NCBI RefSeq assembly: GCF_003071065.1
Contig: NZ_QCXX01000004.1
Span: forward strand, 744,614-808,613
Direction of reading: 5' to 3'
Length of the DNA: 64,000 nucleotides
From: Sphingobacterium athyrii
GTDB lineage: Bacteria > Bacteroidota > Bacteroidia > Sphingobacteriales > Sphingobacteriaceae
The position numbers and the translations under genes are program-made. Numbering within the stretch: the first letter of the stretch is position 1; the number at the start of each line of letters is the position of its first letter. Below, piece by piece: positions 8,074 through 17,216 of the stretch. The notes under the pieces were generated by a model. That model was not told where the DNA came from and searched no databases. It worked only from the letters and a program-made list of their open reading frames with translations.

Positions 8074-9630
8074 TTAATCTTCGAAGAGCTTGCTTTCAAA
8101 GTCCGTGTGGCTATTGACCAATTTTCCTTCGGTGCCAAAATAGATCTCCTGAAAACTTAAGGTCCGTATTGCATCCACTTTGCGATAGAATTTGTCAGCG
8201 GATACGTCGGCCAAGGTTTTGAACCCACAGGCTTCCATGATCTCAACAGTGGCGCGTAGTGTATTGCGGTGGAATTGAGCAACACGTACATACTTGTCGT
8301 TCACATCCAGTCCTTTGTACAGATGCGGTTGTTGCGTGGCAACACCGACCGGACAAACGTCTTCGTTACATTTCAGGGCCTGAATACAACCTAATGCGAA
8401 CATCATTCCACGTGCACTATAACATGCGTCGGCACCCAGAGCAATCACTTTTAAAATATCAAAACCAGTAACGATACGGCTTGATACAATGACCTTGATG
8501 TGTTTTTTCAGACCAAATGCAATCAGGGTTTTGGTTACAAACGCCAATGCATCATATAACGGCATGCCGAGGTTGTCCGTAAACTCCAGTGGTGCGGCCC
8601 CAGTACCACCCTCAGATCCATCGATAGAAATAAAGTCCGGGAAGATCTGCGTATTTTGCATGGCATGGCAGATGTCCATAAATTCGTGCTTATCACCGAT
8701 ACATATTTTAAATCCAATGGGTTTTCCTCCCGAAAGATCGCGCATCTGTTGGATGAAATGCATCATTTCCGTTGGTGAAGAAAAAGCACTGTGTGCGGGC
8801 GGGGACATCACATCCGTGCCGGGAATGACATGGCGTATTGCCGCCACTTCAGGTGTATTCTTTGCGGCCGGTAAGATACCGCCATGACCGGGTTTTGCAC
8901 CCTGTGAAAGCTTAAGTTCAATCATTTTCACATTTTCACGGTTTGATTTCTCCCTAAAAAGTTCAGGGTCAAATTTACCTTCCGAATTACGACAGCCGAA
9001 ATAACCGGTACCTACCTGCCAGATCAAATCACCGCCGTTGTTGTGGTAATCACTGATACCACCTTCGCCAGTATTATGCGCAAAATTCTGTAGCGCAGCA
9101 CCTTTGTTTAAGGCTGTAATAGCAGTTTTGCTCAACGCACCGTAACTCATTGCTGAGATATTGAATACACTTAAGCTATAGGGCTTTTTACAGGCTTCAT
9201 TCCCAACTTTAGTACGTAAATCATGGTTTTCAATATGACAGGGAAATACGGAATGCGCAGCCCATTCATTACCAACGGCCTGTGGATCTGTTTGCATACC
9301 AAATGCAACTGTCTCGCGCTGATTTTTTGCCCGTTGATAGACAATGGAACGCTGTCTCCTATTGAACGGACGACCATCCATATCGGATTCCCAAAAGTAT
9401 TGTCTTAATTCGGGACGAATGGATTCAAAGATATAACGAAAGTAACCAACCAAGGGATAATTGCGTAAAATTGCATGTTTGGTCTGGAAACTATGGTATA
9501 AGGCGATCAACAATAGCGGGAATGGAATGATCAATAACCAAAACCAGCTCGATGTAAATATAAAGCCAAATGATACAATGATTAAATTAATCACAATCAT
9601 TATTGAAATAATGAGTTTTCTAACTTCCAT
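8074..9630 (-). CDS. FMN-binding glutamate synthase family protein with N-terminal membrane helices
   Basis: 518-residue protein matching the central and FMN domains of the glutamate synthase large subunit. It lacks the N-terminal glutamine amidotransferase and C-terminal GXGXG domains of true GltB. Two hydrophobic segments occupy residues 6-48. The catalytic barrel contains GEGGISDYH, KPGHGGILPA, DGSEGGTGAAP, and a CNEDVCPVGVATQ cluster that may bind an iron-sulfur centre as in GltB. The reaction of this widespread stand-alone family is not established; an FMN-dependent oxidoreductase is the safe call. Monocistronic by context. Confidence 0.85.
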   Translation of the reverse strand: MEVRKLIISIMIVINLIIVSFGFIFTSSWFWLLIIPFPLLLIALYHSFQTKHAILRNYPLVGYFRYIFESIRPELRQYFWESDMDGRPFNRRQRSIVYQRAKNQRETVAFGMQTDPQAVGNEWAAHSVFPCHIENHDLRTKVGNEACKKPYSLSVFNISAMSYGALSKTAITALNKGAALQNFAHNTGEGGISDYHNNGGDLIWQVGTGYFGCRNSEGKFDPELFREKSNRENVKMIELKLSQGAKPGHGGILPAAKNTPEVAAIRHVIPGTDVMSPPAHSAFSSPTEMMHFIQQMRDLSGGKPIGFKICIGDKHEFMDICHAMQNTQIFPDFISIDGSEGGTGAAPLEFTDNLGMPLYDALAFVTKTLIAFGLKKHIKVIVSSRIVTGFDILKVIALGADACYSARGMMFALGCIQALKCNEDVCPVGVATQQPHLYKGLDVNDKYVRVAQFHRNTLRATVEIMEACGFKTLADVSADKFYRKVDAIRTLSFQEIYFGTEGKLVNSHTDFESKLFED

Positions 9631-9816
9631 AGAAAATACGATTGTTTAGTTTTAATTCGCTATTTTAATGTTTAGTCCAATTGAATATACTATTGCTCAA
9701 TTAGCATTCCAAAATGCGCTTTTGGACAGAGCAAATGTACTAAAGTTCCCTAAGTAAATAGTTATATTTACTATGCTAGAATAAGTTTTGATAAGTTTAT
9801 AACTGTTTCTAACAAA

Positions 9817-10578
9817 CTATTTTCTTTTAGTAATCTGATGCGACAAAAGTTGATAGATTTGCTGTAAATCTGGTTTATTGCTAATAAATTTCAAATGTTT
9901 TTGCTGTGTTGCTTCATCTCCCCGGATTGCCGGACCTGTCTGAACTGTTATCGGAACGTGATTTTGAACTTTTTCTGCCGTTTCCAAAATGATAGGTCTG
10001 ACCAGATCAAAGGAAAGATTATGCTCTTCTAATAGCTCATAAGCGAACTGATATAAAATATTTGAAAAGTTGTTGACCATGACTGAAGACAGGTGGATCG
10101 CCAATCGTTGCTGTGAATTACACAAGATGCTTCGGGAAGAAAACGTGCGTGCCAGTTGAAGTAAGCTGTTCGCAATGCTTGTATCGCTTCCTTCGACACA
10201 AAATGGAATGAGCGAAAAGTCAACGGTTTTGTTTTTGGAGAGTGATTGCGGCGGGTAGATGACACCATAATTCCTGAAGCGGTTCAAAATAGCCATATCG
10301 GTAGCTCCAGAGCAGTGCACAACAATCCCATTGATGTCCTGTGGCATTGTTTCTACAAGTGTGGGAATAGCCTCGTCGGAAACGGCGATAAGATAAAGAT
10401 CGGCATTGCGCAGCAGTTGGGATAGATCGTCCGTACCCGGGCATTGAAGGGCAAAGGCCAATGCATCCGCATTGGCCTTTGTTTTACTATAGATTTGAAC
10501 GATCTGATGTCCTAGTTGTTGAAATGCTTGTCCAAAATGCGTTGCGGCATTTCCGCTTCCTAAGATAACAATATTCAT
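9817..10578 (-). CDS. Rossmann-fold DUF2520 domain protein
   Basis: 253-residue cytosolic protein with an N-terminal NAD(P)-binding Rossmann fold (VILGSGNAATHFGQAF, residues 3-18) and a C-terminal helical DUF2520 domain (HLSSVMVNNFSNIL about 165-178, TGPAIRGDE). The layout resembles ketopantoate/6-phosphogluconate-type dehydrogenases, so a reductase is expected, but no substrate is known. Its ATG shares one base with the ccmF stop, so it is translated from the same operon as ccmF and ccmE. That link to cytochrome c biogenesis is positional only. Confidence 0.85.
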   Translation of the reverse strand: MNIVILGSGNAATHFGQAFQQLGHQIVQIYSKTKANADALAFALQCPGTDDLSQLLRNADLYLIAVSDEAIPTLVETMPQDINGIVVHCSGATDMAILNRFRNYGVIYPPQSLSKNKTVDFSLIPFCVEGSDTSIANSLLQLARTFSSRSILCNSQQRLAIHLSSVMVNNFSNILYQFAYELLEEHNLSFDLVRPIILETAEKVQNHVPITVQTGPAIRGDEATQQKHLKFISNKPDLQQIYQLLSHQITKRK

Positions 10579-13037
10579 TATTTTGCTAGTTTTCGTTTTT
10601 CCTCTTTATTTCTTCTGACAATAGACATGATAAAACCAATGGTCATGACAATCGTTCCACACCAAAAGAAATTGATGTAGGGGAATTTGATCGCTTTAAA
10701 GACTACCCATTTTTTCTCAGGCAATGGTTTTTGGTACACCATGATTTCCAGTTTATCCTTGTCCGGTTTGATTCCCGTAAACCTAAATTTAAGACCTTGA
10801 TCAGTGACATCTTTATTGAAGTCATAAACTCCTCCGTCCTTGATCAAATAAACCGGTTGTACCTCATATTGTTTGTTGTCAGCCGCAAAGACCTTTATTT
10901 TCAAACCTACCATCACATCGTTGGGGCCTTTCGGGATTTTTTCTAATTGCGCTTCTTTATTCAGCCCCTCAATCACATAATACCCGTTGCGATAACGTAA
11001 GGTATCACCGATGCTGACTTGATATGTCGCAGGTTCTTCATAATCTTCAAAACCTGTTTTTTCCTCGTCCGCTACTTTGGCGTGCTGCGCCTGACTTTCA
11101 GCTGCAGCAGCAGTGATCAGCGTATATACGTCATGTGTAATATAGTGTTTGGTTGCCGGAGTACCGATCAGACCGCCCATCTTGGCATTGTTTTGCGCAA
11201 AGGGCTGTAGGATAAATTCTTCTTTCACTTTACCTGTTTCCTCGTCAATACGTTCGTACTTGATTTTGTAATAGGTATTTGGTGCAACAATACTGTCACC
11301 GATATAGGTGATTTTATATTCACCCATCTGCACGGGCTGTCCTTCGGTTAGGAATAGGTTTTCACCCGGCTTTTCAACTTTGTCAAATCCCGATACGGCG
11401 ATGTATCCTGTATTGTTGACCGATATGACTTCATTTGTTGCAGCAGCGACCATTGCGCCGATCAACAGCAGTCCAAAACCAATATGGGCAACCGAAGAAC
11501 CGGCCAATTTCCACTTACCTTTGACTGCATCACCCAGCACCCGGATATTCGCCAGGATACAAAAGATGCTGGCAAAAGTGATCAGGATATAGATCAGGTT
11601 GGTATATGTCTTGGTAAAATAGGAAATAATTGCCGTCAGAATAATGGCTACAGCCAGCGATGCTACCGTAGATGCTAAAAATTTGCGGCTATCCGTGCGT
11701 TTGTATTTTAAAAACTGCGTAAATCCGGTCATAATCATAACGATAACCGCGAAACCGGATTGCCATTTATTATAATGTTGGATTGGTTCCAGGGGCGGCG
11801 CTACCTTGGTGCCAAAAATCTTGTTAAATACCGGAATGGAGGTAGAGGCAATGATCTGTGCACAGGCAACAGTCAGTACCAAAGCACCGATAAATAACCA
11901 GAATTCTCTCGAATAAATATCTTCATCTTTTTCAGTGATCGGCATTTCTTTCTTTTTAACAACAAGAAAGACAACCATAATCGCTAAAAATGCAACGTTG
12001 AATAAGATCAGCTGTCCGCTCATACCTAGGTCGGTGAAAGAGTGGACGGAGGTTTCGCCAAGGACACCACTACGCGTCAGGTAAGATGCATAGATCACCA
12101 GCACAAAGCTGATCATCGCTAGAAATGTTGCTGTAAAATAAGAATGCCCTGAGTTTTTATAGGCAATCATGACGTGTACCGCCGCGATCAAGGTAAACCA
12201 AGGAATAATGGATGCATTTTCTACAGGATCCCAAGCCCAGAATCCGCCAAAGTTAAGCGCTTCGTAAGCCCAGAATGAGCCCATAATAATACCGGCTCCA
12301 AGAATCATGACCGCAAATAGCGCCCATGGCAAAGCCGCATTGATCCATTCTTTGTAACGCTTGGTCCATAGGGCACCTGTCGCATAAGCAAAAGGAACAA
12401 TCATCGATGCAAAACCAAGGAATAAGGTCGGCGGGTGAATCACCATCCAATAATTTTGTAGGAGCGGATTTAAGCCGTTACCGTCTTTAAGTAGTGATAG
12501 ATAGTTTGCTTCTTTCAGGATAGGGAAATTCATTGCGTCACGTAATAGGATGAATGGGGAACTTCCAATACGTAATCCCAATAATTCAACGCCTATGATC
12601 ATCGAGGCTAAAAAAGCTTGACAAAGCATCACGAAAGTCATGACGGAAGTTTCCCAGCTTTTGGCTTTGAATAGCAATATCGCTCCTAATACCGTTTGCC
12701 AAAAGGTCCACAGCCAGAAACTTCCTTCCTGTCCTTCCCAAAAGCTCGAAATAATATAATAGGTAGGTAGGTCTCTCGAAGAGTGTGCAAACGCGTAATT
12801 ATATTCAAAAAAGTGGTTGTAAATAATGTAAAATAAAGTTGCGCCGACTGCTACCACAGAAACTGCATTAATCCAGAATGCGATGCGCGCGATCTTTTTC
12901 CATGAAGTCTCTTCAGGGTTTTTAGTCGCAAAAAAGTAAGCGATACAAGATAAAAGTGCAGCACCAAAAGAAAGAACAATAAAGAACTGTCCGATCTGCC
13001 CAGGGAGCAGGTGCTCACCAACGTAATTAACGTCCAT
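10578..13037 (-). CDS. ccmF: Cytochrome c biogenesis protein CcmF-like heme lyase
   Basis: Polytopic inner-membrane protein of 819 residues, the usual length range of Bacteroidota CcmF. The heme-handling tryptophan-rich segment FGGFWAWDPVENASIIPW is near residue 265, and VIHPPTLFLGF before it supplies a conserved histidine. About a dozen membrane helices are followed by a long periplasmic insert (about residues 530-790) and a last helix. It transfers heme from CcmE to apocytochrome c. It lies 20 bp downstream of ccmE and overlaps the DUF2520 gene by one base. No ccmA, B, C, G or H is in the window. Confidence 0.92.
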   Translation of the reverse strand: MDVNYVGEHLLPGQIGQFFIVLSFGAALLSCIAYFFATKNPEETSWKKIARIAFWINAVSVVAVGATLFYIIYNHFFEYNYAFAHSSRDLPTYYIISSFWEGQEGSFWLWTFWQTVLGAILLFKAKSWETSVMTFVMLCQAFLASMIIGVELLGLRIGSSPFILLRDAMNFPILKEANYLSLLKDGNGLNPLLQNYWMVIHPPTLFLGFASMIVPFAYATGALWTKRYKEWINAALPWALFAVMILGAGIIMGSFWAYEALNFGGFWAWDPVENASIIPWFTLIAAVHVMIAYKNSGHSYFTATFLAMISFVLVIYASYLTRSGVLGETSVHSFTDLGMSGQLILFNVAFLAIMVVFLVVKKKEMPITEKDEDIYSREFWLFIGALVLTVACAQIIASTSIPVFNKIFGTKVAPPLEPIQHYNKWQSGFAVIVMIMTGFTQFLKYKRTDSRKFLASTVASLAVAIILTAIISYFTKTYTNLIYILITFASIFCILANIRVLGDAVKGKWKLAGSSVAHIGFGLLLIGAMVAAATNEVISVNNTGYIAVSGFDKVEKPGENLFLTEGQPVQMGEYKITYIGDSIVAPNTYYKIKYERIDEETGKVKEEFILQPFAQNNAKMGGLIGTPATKHYITHDVYTLITAAAAESQAQHAKVADEEKTGFEDYEEPATYQVSIGDTLRYRNGYYVIEGLNKEAQLEKIPKGPNDVMVGLKIKVFAADNKQYEVQPVYLIKDGGVYDFNKDVTDQGLKFRFTGIKPDKDKLEIMVYQKPLPEKKWVVFKAIKFPYINFFWCGTIVMTIGFIMSIVRRNKEEKRKLAK

Positions 13038-13057
13038 TGAAAAATTGATTTTACAAA

Positions 13058-13465
13058 TTAATTATTGAAAGCTGTGGCATTGATTTCCGTCACGACCGAT
13101 TTATCGTTATATTTCGAAGGACATTTCATCAATATTTTACTCGCTCTAAACACATTCCCGTCCATTTTGCCAGTCAATACAATCTGTTCTGAACGCTCGA
13201 TGTCCTGCGGTTTTGCACCTCTGAAGACAACCTCGCACTCTGTACCATCATTGTCGTACATGAAAAAGCTGAATTTGTTGGCATCTGTCTTTGGGTCATA
13301 GTGGAGCGCCTTATCTTTGTTGAGCTGGCCGACCACATATAGTTCTGTTTTCTTTTCTTTTGCCTCGGAAAATGTCGAGTAGGTACTTGAATCCGTATAG
13401 ATAACAAGTATCATGGCAATTGCCACTGCAATAATAGCGATTAGAATGATGGAACTTTTTTTCAT
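13058..13465 (-). CDS. ccmE: CcmE heme chaperone, Cys-type (CxxxY)
   Basis: Periplasmic heme chaperone of 135 residues with one N-terminal membrane anchor (residues 5-25) and an OB-fold beta domain (ELYVVGQLNKD, CEVVFRGAKP, IVLTGKMDGNVFRAS). At the position of the heme-binding histidine of E. coli CcmE it has cysteine: ILMKCPSKYN, a CxxxY motif. Such Cys variants are described in Desulfovibrio and archaea; here the motif is read directly. It is followed by ccmF after 20 bp. The flat 3' tail after the motif is short. Confidence 0.92.
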   Translation of the reverse strand: MKKSSIILIAIIAVAIAMILVIYTDSSTYSTFSEAKEKKTELYVVGQLNKDKALHYDPKTDANKFSFFMYDNDGTECEVVFRGAKPQDIERSEQIVLTGKMDGNVFRASKILMKCPSKYNDKSVVTEINATAFNN

Positions 13466-13810
13466 CCGTTAATTTGTTTATTCATTTAGTCAATTTTCTC
13501 TTTTAAGGCATTCATGCTGCCTTCGGCGGTCTCGTTTGCGATGAAGCTATCATGAGCAACTGTTCGGGAAATGATTTGAACAAGTGAGCACTTATGACAG
13601 TTTCGTTCGTAGTATTTGTTTATGTATTTGCGACCACCTTCAGAGATTTTATGTTTCTCTTAAAATAAATTAGGTGTCAATAGCAAAGAGCGCTTTACAT
13701 GCGGTCATTTTGACAATAACTGACACTTAATCGAATGCAAAATTACAAATAGATTTGCGAAGAAAGGAATAATGCAACTTTTCGACATTATTTATATTTG
13801 TTCTAAATAG
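13466..13810. other. Gap upstream of ccmE; no supported gene
   Basis: This stretch holds no gene I can support. One minus-strand frame (13486-13659) is open for 57 codons but has no normal start codon upstream of its last nine residues. The sequence near 13745-13800 is rich in TTTG/TATTT strings typical of Bacteroidetes promoters on either strand. Confidence 0.5.
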
Positions 13811-13842
13811 GTTGTTGTGTCTGAAAAAATGAGGTATATTTG
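13811..13842 (+). promoter_or_regulatory. Promoter candidate for the LpxR-like gene
   Basis: GTTG at 13811-13814, a 20-base spacer and a perfect TATATTTG at 13835-13842 fit the Bacteroidetes -33/-7 pattern. The leader to the ATG at 13923 would be about 75 bases. Confidence 0.5.
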
Positions 13843-13922
13843 GATGCTTTTGAATAATTTAAGTCGAGATTTAATATTTTGTCGCAGTTTATATCGCATG
13901 AATTTTACAATTGCCTGTTAAT

Positions 13923-14882
13923 ATGAGTGTTGCTTTGCGGTCGTTACTGCTCTTATATGGAATTATATTTCCATTTTTTTTGGTCTTTGGGCAGGTGAGG
14001 TTGCGCAATCAGGAACTTTCTATTCAGAATGACAATGATGTCTATCTATTGATCGGCCAGGACAGGTATTATACCAATGGCATCAATGTCAACTATCGTA
14101 TTGCGCTACCGCCAAGTGGCACTTCAGAAATTTCAAATACAGTACTGGACTTTGAACTTGGACAACGGATCTACAATGGTATTAGCATGATGGATTACCG
14201 TCGGCAAAATAAGAAATATGACCGGCCTTTTGCGGGGTACCTGTATTTGAGCGCCGCGGCGACCCATTTTTTGAAGGCGGAGCAAGTTGTTGAACTGAAA
14301 GTGGAGTTCGGGCAAATCGGATCCCGGTCATACGGTGAGGAAGCACAGAAGTTTATCCACCATCTTTTTGGAATGTATGAGGCCACAGGTTGGGAAACGG
14401 AACTGCGCAATGCCTTTGGTGTGGATCTGCAGGCAAAATATCTGAAAGGAATTTACCGGAATGAAACGCAGTCCTTTGATCTTGGTGTGATAGGAGAAGG
14501 AGTTTTGGGCATGAACAATACCAATATCGAAGCTGGAATTCCGATACGTGCAGGTAAACTTAAATCGTACCACGCTTCGACCTTTACCCATGGACATTTG
14601 ACGCAAGCCCGCAGTGACAACGAGAAGGAATGGTATTTTGTTTATCAACCTAGTTTTGCTCGCGTTTTTTATAATTCCACCATACAGGGCGGATTGGGGA
14701 AGGATGATCCTATCGGAGCATTATATCAGATTGAACCTTGGATGCTAAGTCACCGGATAGGTTTCAGCTGGTCCAACCACAAGGTCAATTATGGCATTAA
14801 TTATATTTTCAATTCCAAGGAACTTAAGTCTGTCTTTCATCGGCATCAATACGGACAGATATTCTTTACTTATCGCTTTTAG
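13923..14882 (+). CDS. LpxR/DUF2219-family outer membrane lipid A deacylase-like protein
   Basis: 319-residue outer membrane beta-barrel with a signal peptide (residues 1-27). It carries the LpxR family signatures NDNDVYL, DRYYTNGINVNY, GQIGSRSYGEEAQ and TGWETEL; the second and third match the active-site regions of LpxR, which removes the 3'-acyloxyacyl chain from lipid A. Alternating aromatic strands end in FFTYRF, a typical barrel terminus. A longer frame begins with TTG at 13911; I chose the ATG at 13923. Lipid A as substrate is family inference. The stop overlaps that of the convergent symporter gene by 4 bases. Confidence 0.82.
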   Translation: MSVALRSLLLLYGIIFPFFLVFGQVRLRNQELSIQNDNDVYLLIGQDRYYTNGINVNYRIALPPSGTSEISNTVLDFELGQRIYNGISMMDYRRQNKKYDRPFAGYLYLSAAATHFLKAEQVVELKVEFGQIGSRSYGEEAQKFIHHLFGMYEATGWETELRNAFGVDLQAKYLKGIYRNETQSFDLGVIGEGVLGMNNTNIEAGIPIRAGKLKSYHASTFTHGHLTQARSDNEKEWYFVYQPSFARVFYNSTIQGGLGKDDPIGALYQIEPWMLSHRIGFSWSNHKVNYGINYIFNSKELKSVFHRHQYGQIFFTYRF

Positions 14883-16138
14883 CCGTTATTTACTGTTGTT
14901 TCCGTGATTGGATCAGAGAGTTTCTGTCCGATGAGTCTGGTGGTCAACATCGCAGCCACGCTGTCGCCGGTCGCGTTGAGCATCGTCGCCAACGGATCTA
15001 CTAAAGTCGCAATAATCATAATCGAGGGGATGACTTCTGTCGGCATTTGATAAACTGATATGATGAGCATCTCGCCGATATATCCACCGTTTGGAATACC
15101 ACCGGCAACGATACTGACCAGCAAGGTAATCCCGACAGCCATAACCAAATTGGTTGGTTCAAAAAAATCTTGTCCACTCAACAGCAGTGCAATGTAAATT
15201 TTAAAGATACAGGCGATGGCTGAACCATGTTTATGCAGGGTTGTACCTAGCGGGATGACGACACTGGCGACGGTATCGGGTATGCCAATTTGTTTTGCTG
15301 CCAATAAGTTGGCCGGCATGGTGGCGAGGCTGCTGCAACTGCTGAGCGCAGTCAGAGAAGGTAAAATATTGTTTTGCCAATATCGTTTGACACCTTTGAG
15401 ACCAAATGCAAGAAAGGCAAAAAGACTAAATATCGTGAAGAAGTAGAGTAAACCAAAAATATAATAGAGACCGATGGGTTTGGCATAGAAGCCAAAGAGC
15501 TGAGGGCCAAGCGTACCGACTTGATAGGCAAAGTAAGCGCCAAGACCAATAGGGGCCAGATTCATAACCATGACCAATAAATTGCCCATGACAGCATTTC
15601 CGGAATTGATAAATTTTCGGAACATATCAGCGGAATCACCCGATCTGCGTGTAGCGATACCCACTAAAAATGAGAATATCACAAAAGCAAGCATATTCTG
15701 GCGGGATAATAGACTGGAAAATTCACTAACAGTCAGGAACCGGACCATTTTCTCGCCCCAGGAATCCTGTGTAGCTGTATCGATGACATCTTTGGCCTGC
15801 TCAATCGGAAGGTCTGAACTGACGGGAAACAGATAGAGGAAAATAACACTGCTGACACCGGCAACGACAATCCCGACCACAAATACCAGCGACATCATGC
15901 CAATGATACGACCCAGTACACTGTCACCTTCGATATTGGCGACCGATGAGGCTATTGCAAAAAAGACCAGCGGTATGACACTGACAAAGAGCAAGTTTAG
16001 GAAGATATCCCCAATTGGCTTCAGGTTATTCACAAAATGTGGAAAAAATATGCCGATTAAACTTCCGATACTGATGCCAAGGAGCAACAATAGGATGCTG
16101 CCATAGTTCTGTATAAAAGTTTTTGCCGAGTATGCCAT
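14879..16138 (-). CDS. Dicarboxylate/amino acid:cation symporter (DAACS, GltP/DctA-like)
   Basis: 419-residue polytopic transporter. The family signatures are all present: serine-rich hairpin ASCSSLATMPANL, the IPLGTTLHKHGSAI loop and the binding motif MLNATGDSVAAM near the C-terminus. It imports glutamate, aspartate or C4-dicarboxylates with Na+ or H+; the residues do not allow a sure choice. Monocistronic; its 3' end overlaps the end of the LpxR-like gene, and no separate terminator is seen between the two. Confidence 0.92.
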   Translation of the reverse strand: MAYSAKTFIQNYGSILLLLLGISIGSLIGIFFPHFVNNLKPIGDIFLNLLFVSVIPLVFFAIASSVANIEGDSVLGRIIGMMSLVFVVGIVVAGVSSVIFLYLFPVSSDLPIEQAKDVIDTATQDSWGEKMVRFLTVSEFSSLLSRQNMLAFVIFSFLVGIATRRSGDSADMFRKFINSGNAVMGNLLVMVMNLAPIGLGAYFAYQVGTLGPQLFGFYAKPIGLYYIFGLLYFFTIFSLFAFLAFGLKGVKRYWQNNILPSLTALSSCSSLATMPANLLAAKQIGIPDTVASVVIPLGTTLHKHGSAIACIFKIYIALLLSGQDFFEPTNLVMAVGITLLVSIVAGGIPNGGYIGEMLIISVYQMPTEVIPSIMIIATLVDPLATMLNATGDSVAAMLTTRLIGQKLSDPITETTVNNG

Positions 16139-16349
16139 TAGGTTCAGTAATTGTTTCGTGTTTACGACGCTAAAATAATCTTTTTATCTATTATTTTCAT
16201 TTAACACTTCGATAAAGATTAATCGGGATTTATTCGAACCAGCTTTTTATCTTTGAACGAATCTTCTGATGGAAGACCGCCGCCGTATGGGGCCTTATTC
16301 ATGGCTTGTTGGGCTGAGGGGGCGTAAGGGATATTTGATTTTATTAATA

Positions 16350-17030
16350 ATGAGTATGACGAACATGGATTTTGTAACAACGGGAGATGGCTCCAAGACA
16401 TTGTACAATGCGGAGATCGGTGAATGCTACCATTCAAAGCACGGTGCTGTCCAGGAAAGTAGGCATGTATTTATCAAAACCGGTTTGGATCACTATGTGC
16501 AAAAGACAGGAGCTTCGGATGTCTCCATTCTGGAAGTAGGATTCGGTACCGGACTTAACTTTCTGCAAACAGCAGACTACATCCGGGATAAGTCAATTCA
16601 GGTAGACTATGTCGGAATCGAAGGTTTTCCGTTACCGCTAGCGACCGTTGCCGCAACGGGATACAATGAGACCGTCGATGAGACAGTCTGGTCAGCTTAT
16701 CTCAGTCACTATGAAGCCGCATTGCAGCGGTCGGTCCGAATTCACGAGCGTTTACAGTTCTACATTGCTCATACTTTATTGATGGATTTCCAATCCGAAA
16801 AAGGGTTTGACGTGGTGTATTTTGATGCTTTTGCTGCCATACATCAGCCCGAAATGTGGAATGATGCGGCATTGGCGCATGTGGCCCAGTTCGTTAAACC
16901 GGGCGGCGTTTTTGTTACTTATGCCATTACGGGCAATCTCAAACGCAGTATGAAATCTTTGGGCTTTTCCATCGAGAAAGCTCCCGGGGCACCGGGAAAA
17001 AGAGAAATGTTGCGTGCGACTAAGCAATGA
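16350..17030 (+). CDS. mnmD: tRNA U34 5-methylaminomethyl-2-thiouridine methyltransferase MnmD
   Basis: SAM-dependent methyltransferase completing mnm5s2U34 in tRNA. About 226 residues from the ATG at 16350; the frame stays open to an upstream ATG at 16269, but those extra 27 residues (Arg/Gly-rich, then hydrophobic) do not resemble the family. Motifs are VLEVGFGTGLNFLQT-like (ILEVGFGTGLNFL), DYVGIEGFPL, and FDVVYFDAFAAIHQPEMW with the DAF motif of the MnmC N-domain; KPGGVFVTYAITGN and GAPGKREML close the domain. There is no fused FAD oxidase domain, so this is the stand-alone MnmD form. Confidence 0.88.
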   Translation: MSMTNMDFVTTGDGSKTLYNAEIGECYHSKHGAVQESRHVFIKTGLDHYVQKTGASDVSILEVGFGTGLNFLQTADYIRDKSIQVDYVGIEGFPLPLATVAATGYNETVDETVWSAYLSHYEAALQRSVRIHERLQFYIAHTLLMDFQSEKGFDVVYFDAFAAIHQPEMWNDAALAHVAQFVKPGGVFVTYAITGNLKRSMKSLGFSIEKAPGAPGKREMLRATKQ

Positions 17031-17216
17031 AAGTTGTATAGACCTCATGATATAAAGAGAAAGATCACGAACGAAGTTTACCCTATAAGCACTGTGATAT
17101 TTTTTGGCTTCTTGAGAGAGACCTATGAAAAGATGAATTGGCTTAAAAGAGAACAATTTGTTAACTTGTAAACAGAATAAAACCACAAGGTTGAAAATTT
17201 TGCTGACGTTTATTGT

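Noticed and set aside
13486..13659. Minus-strand frame of 57 codons ending 20 bp before ccmE
   Set aside because: It has no ATG, GTG or TTG except an ATG nine codons from its end, and the sequence (GGRKYINKYYERN...) matches no Ccm protein such as CcmD.
16269..16349. Upstream extension of mnmD
   Set aside because: The 27 residues are Arg/Gly-rich and hydrophobic and unlike MnmD; the ATG at 16350 gives normal length.
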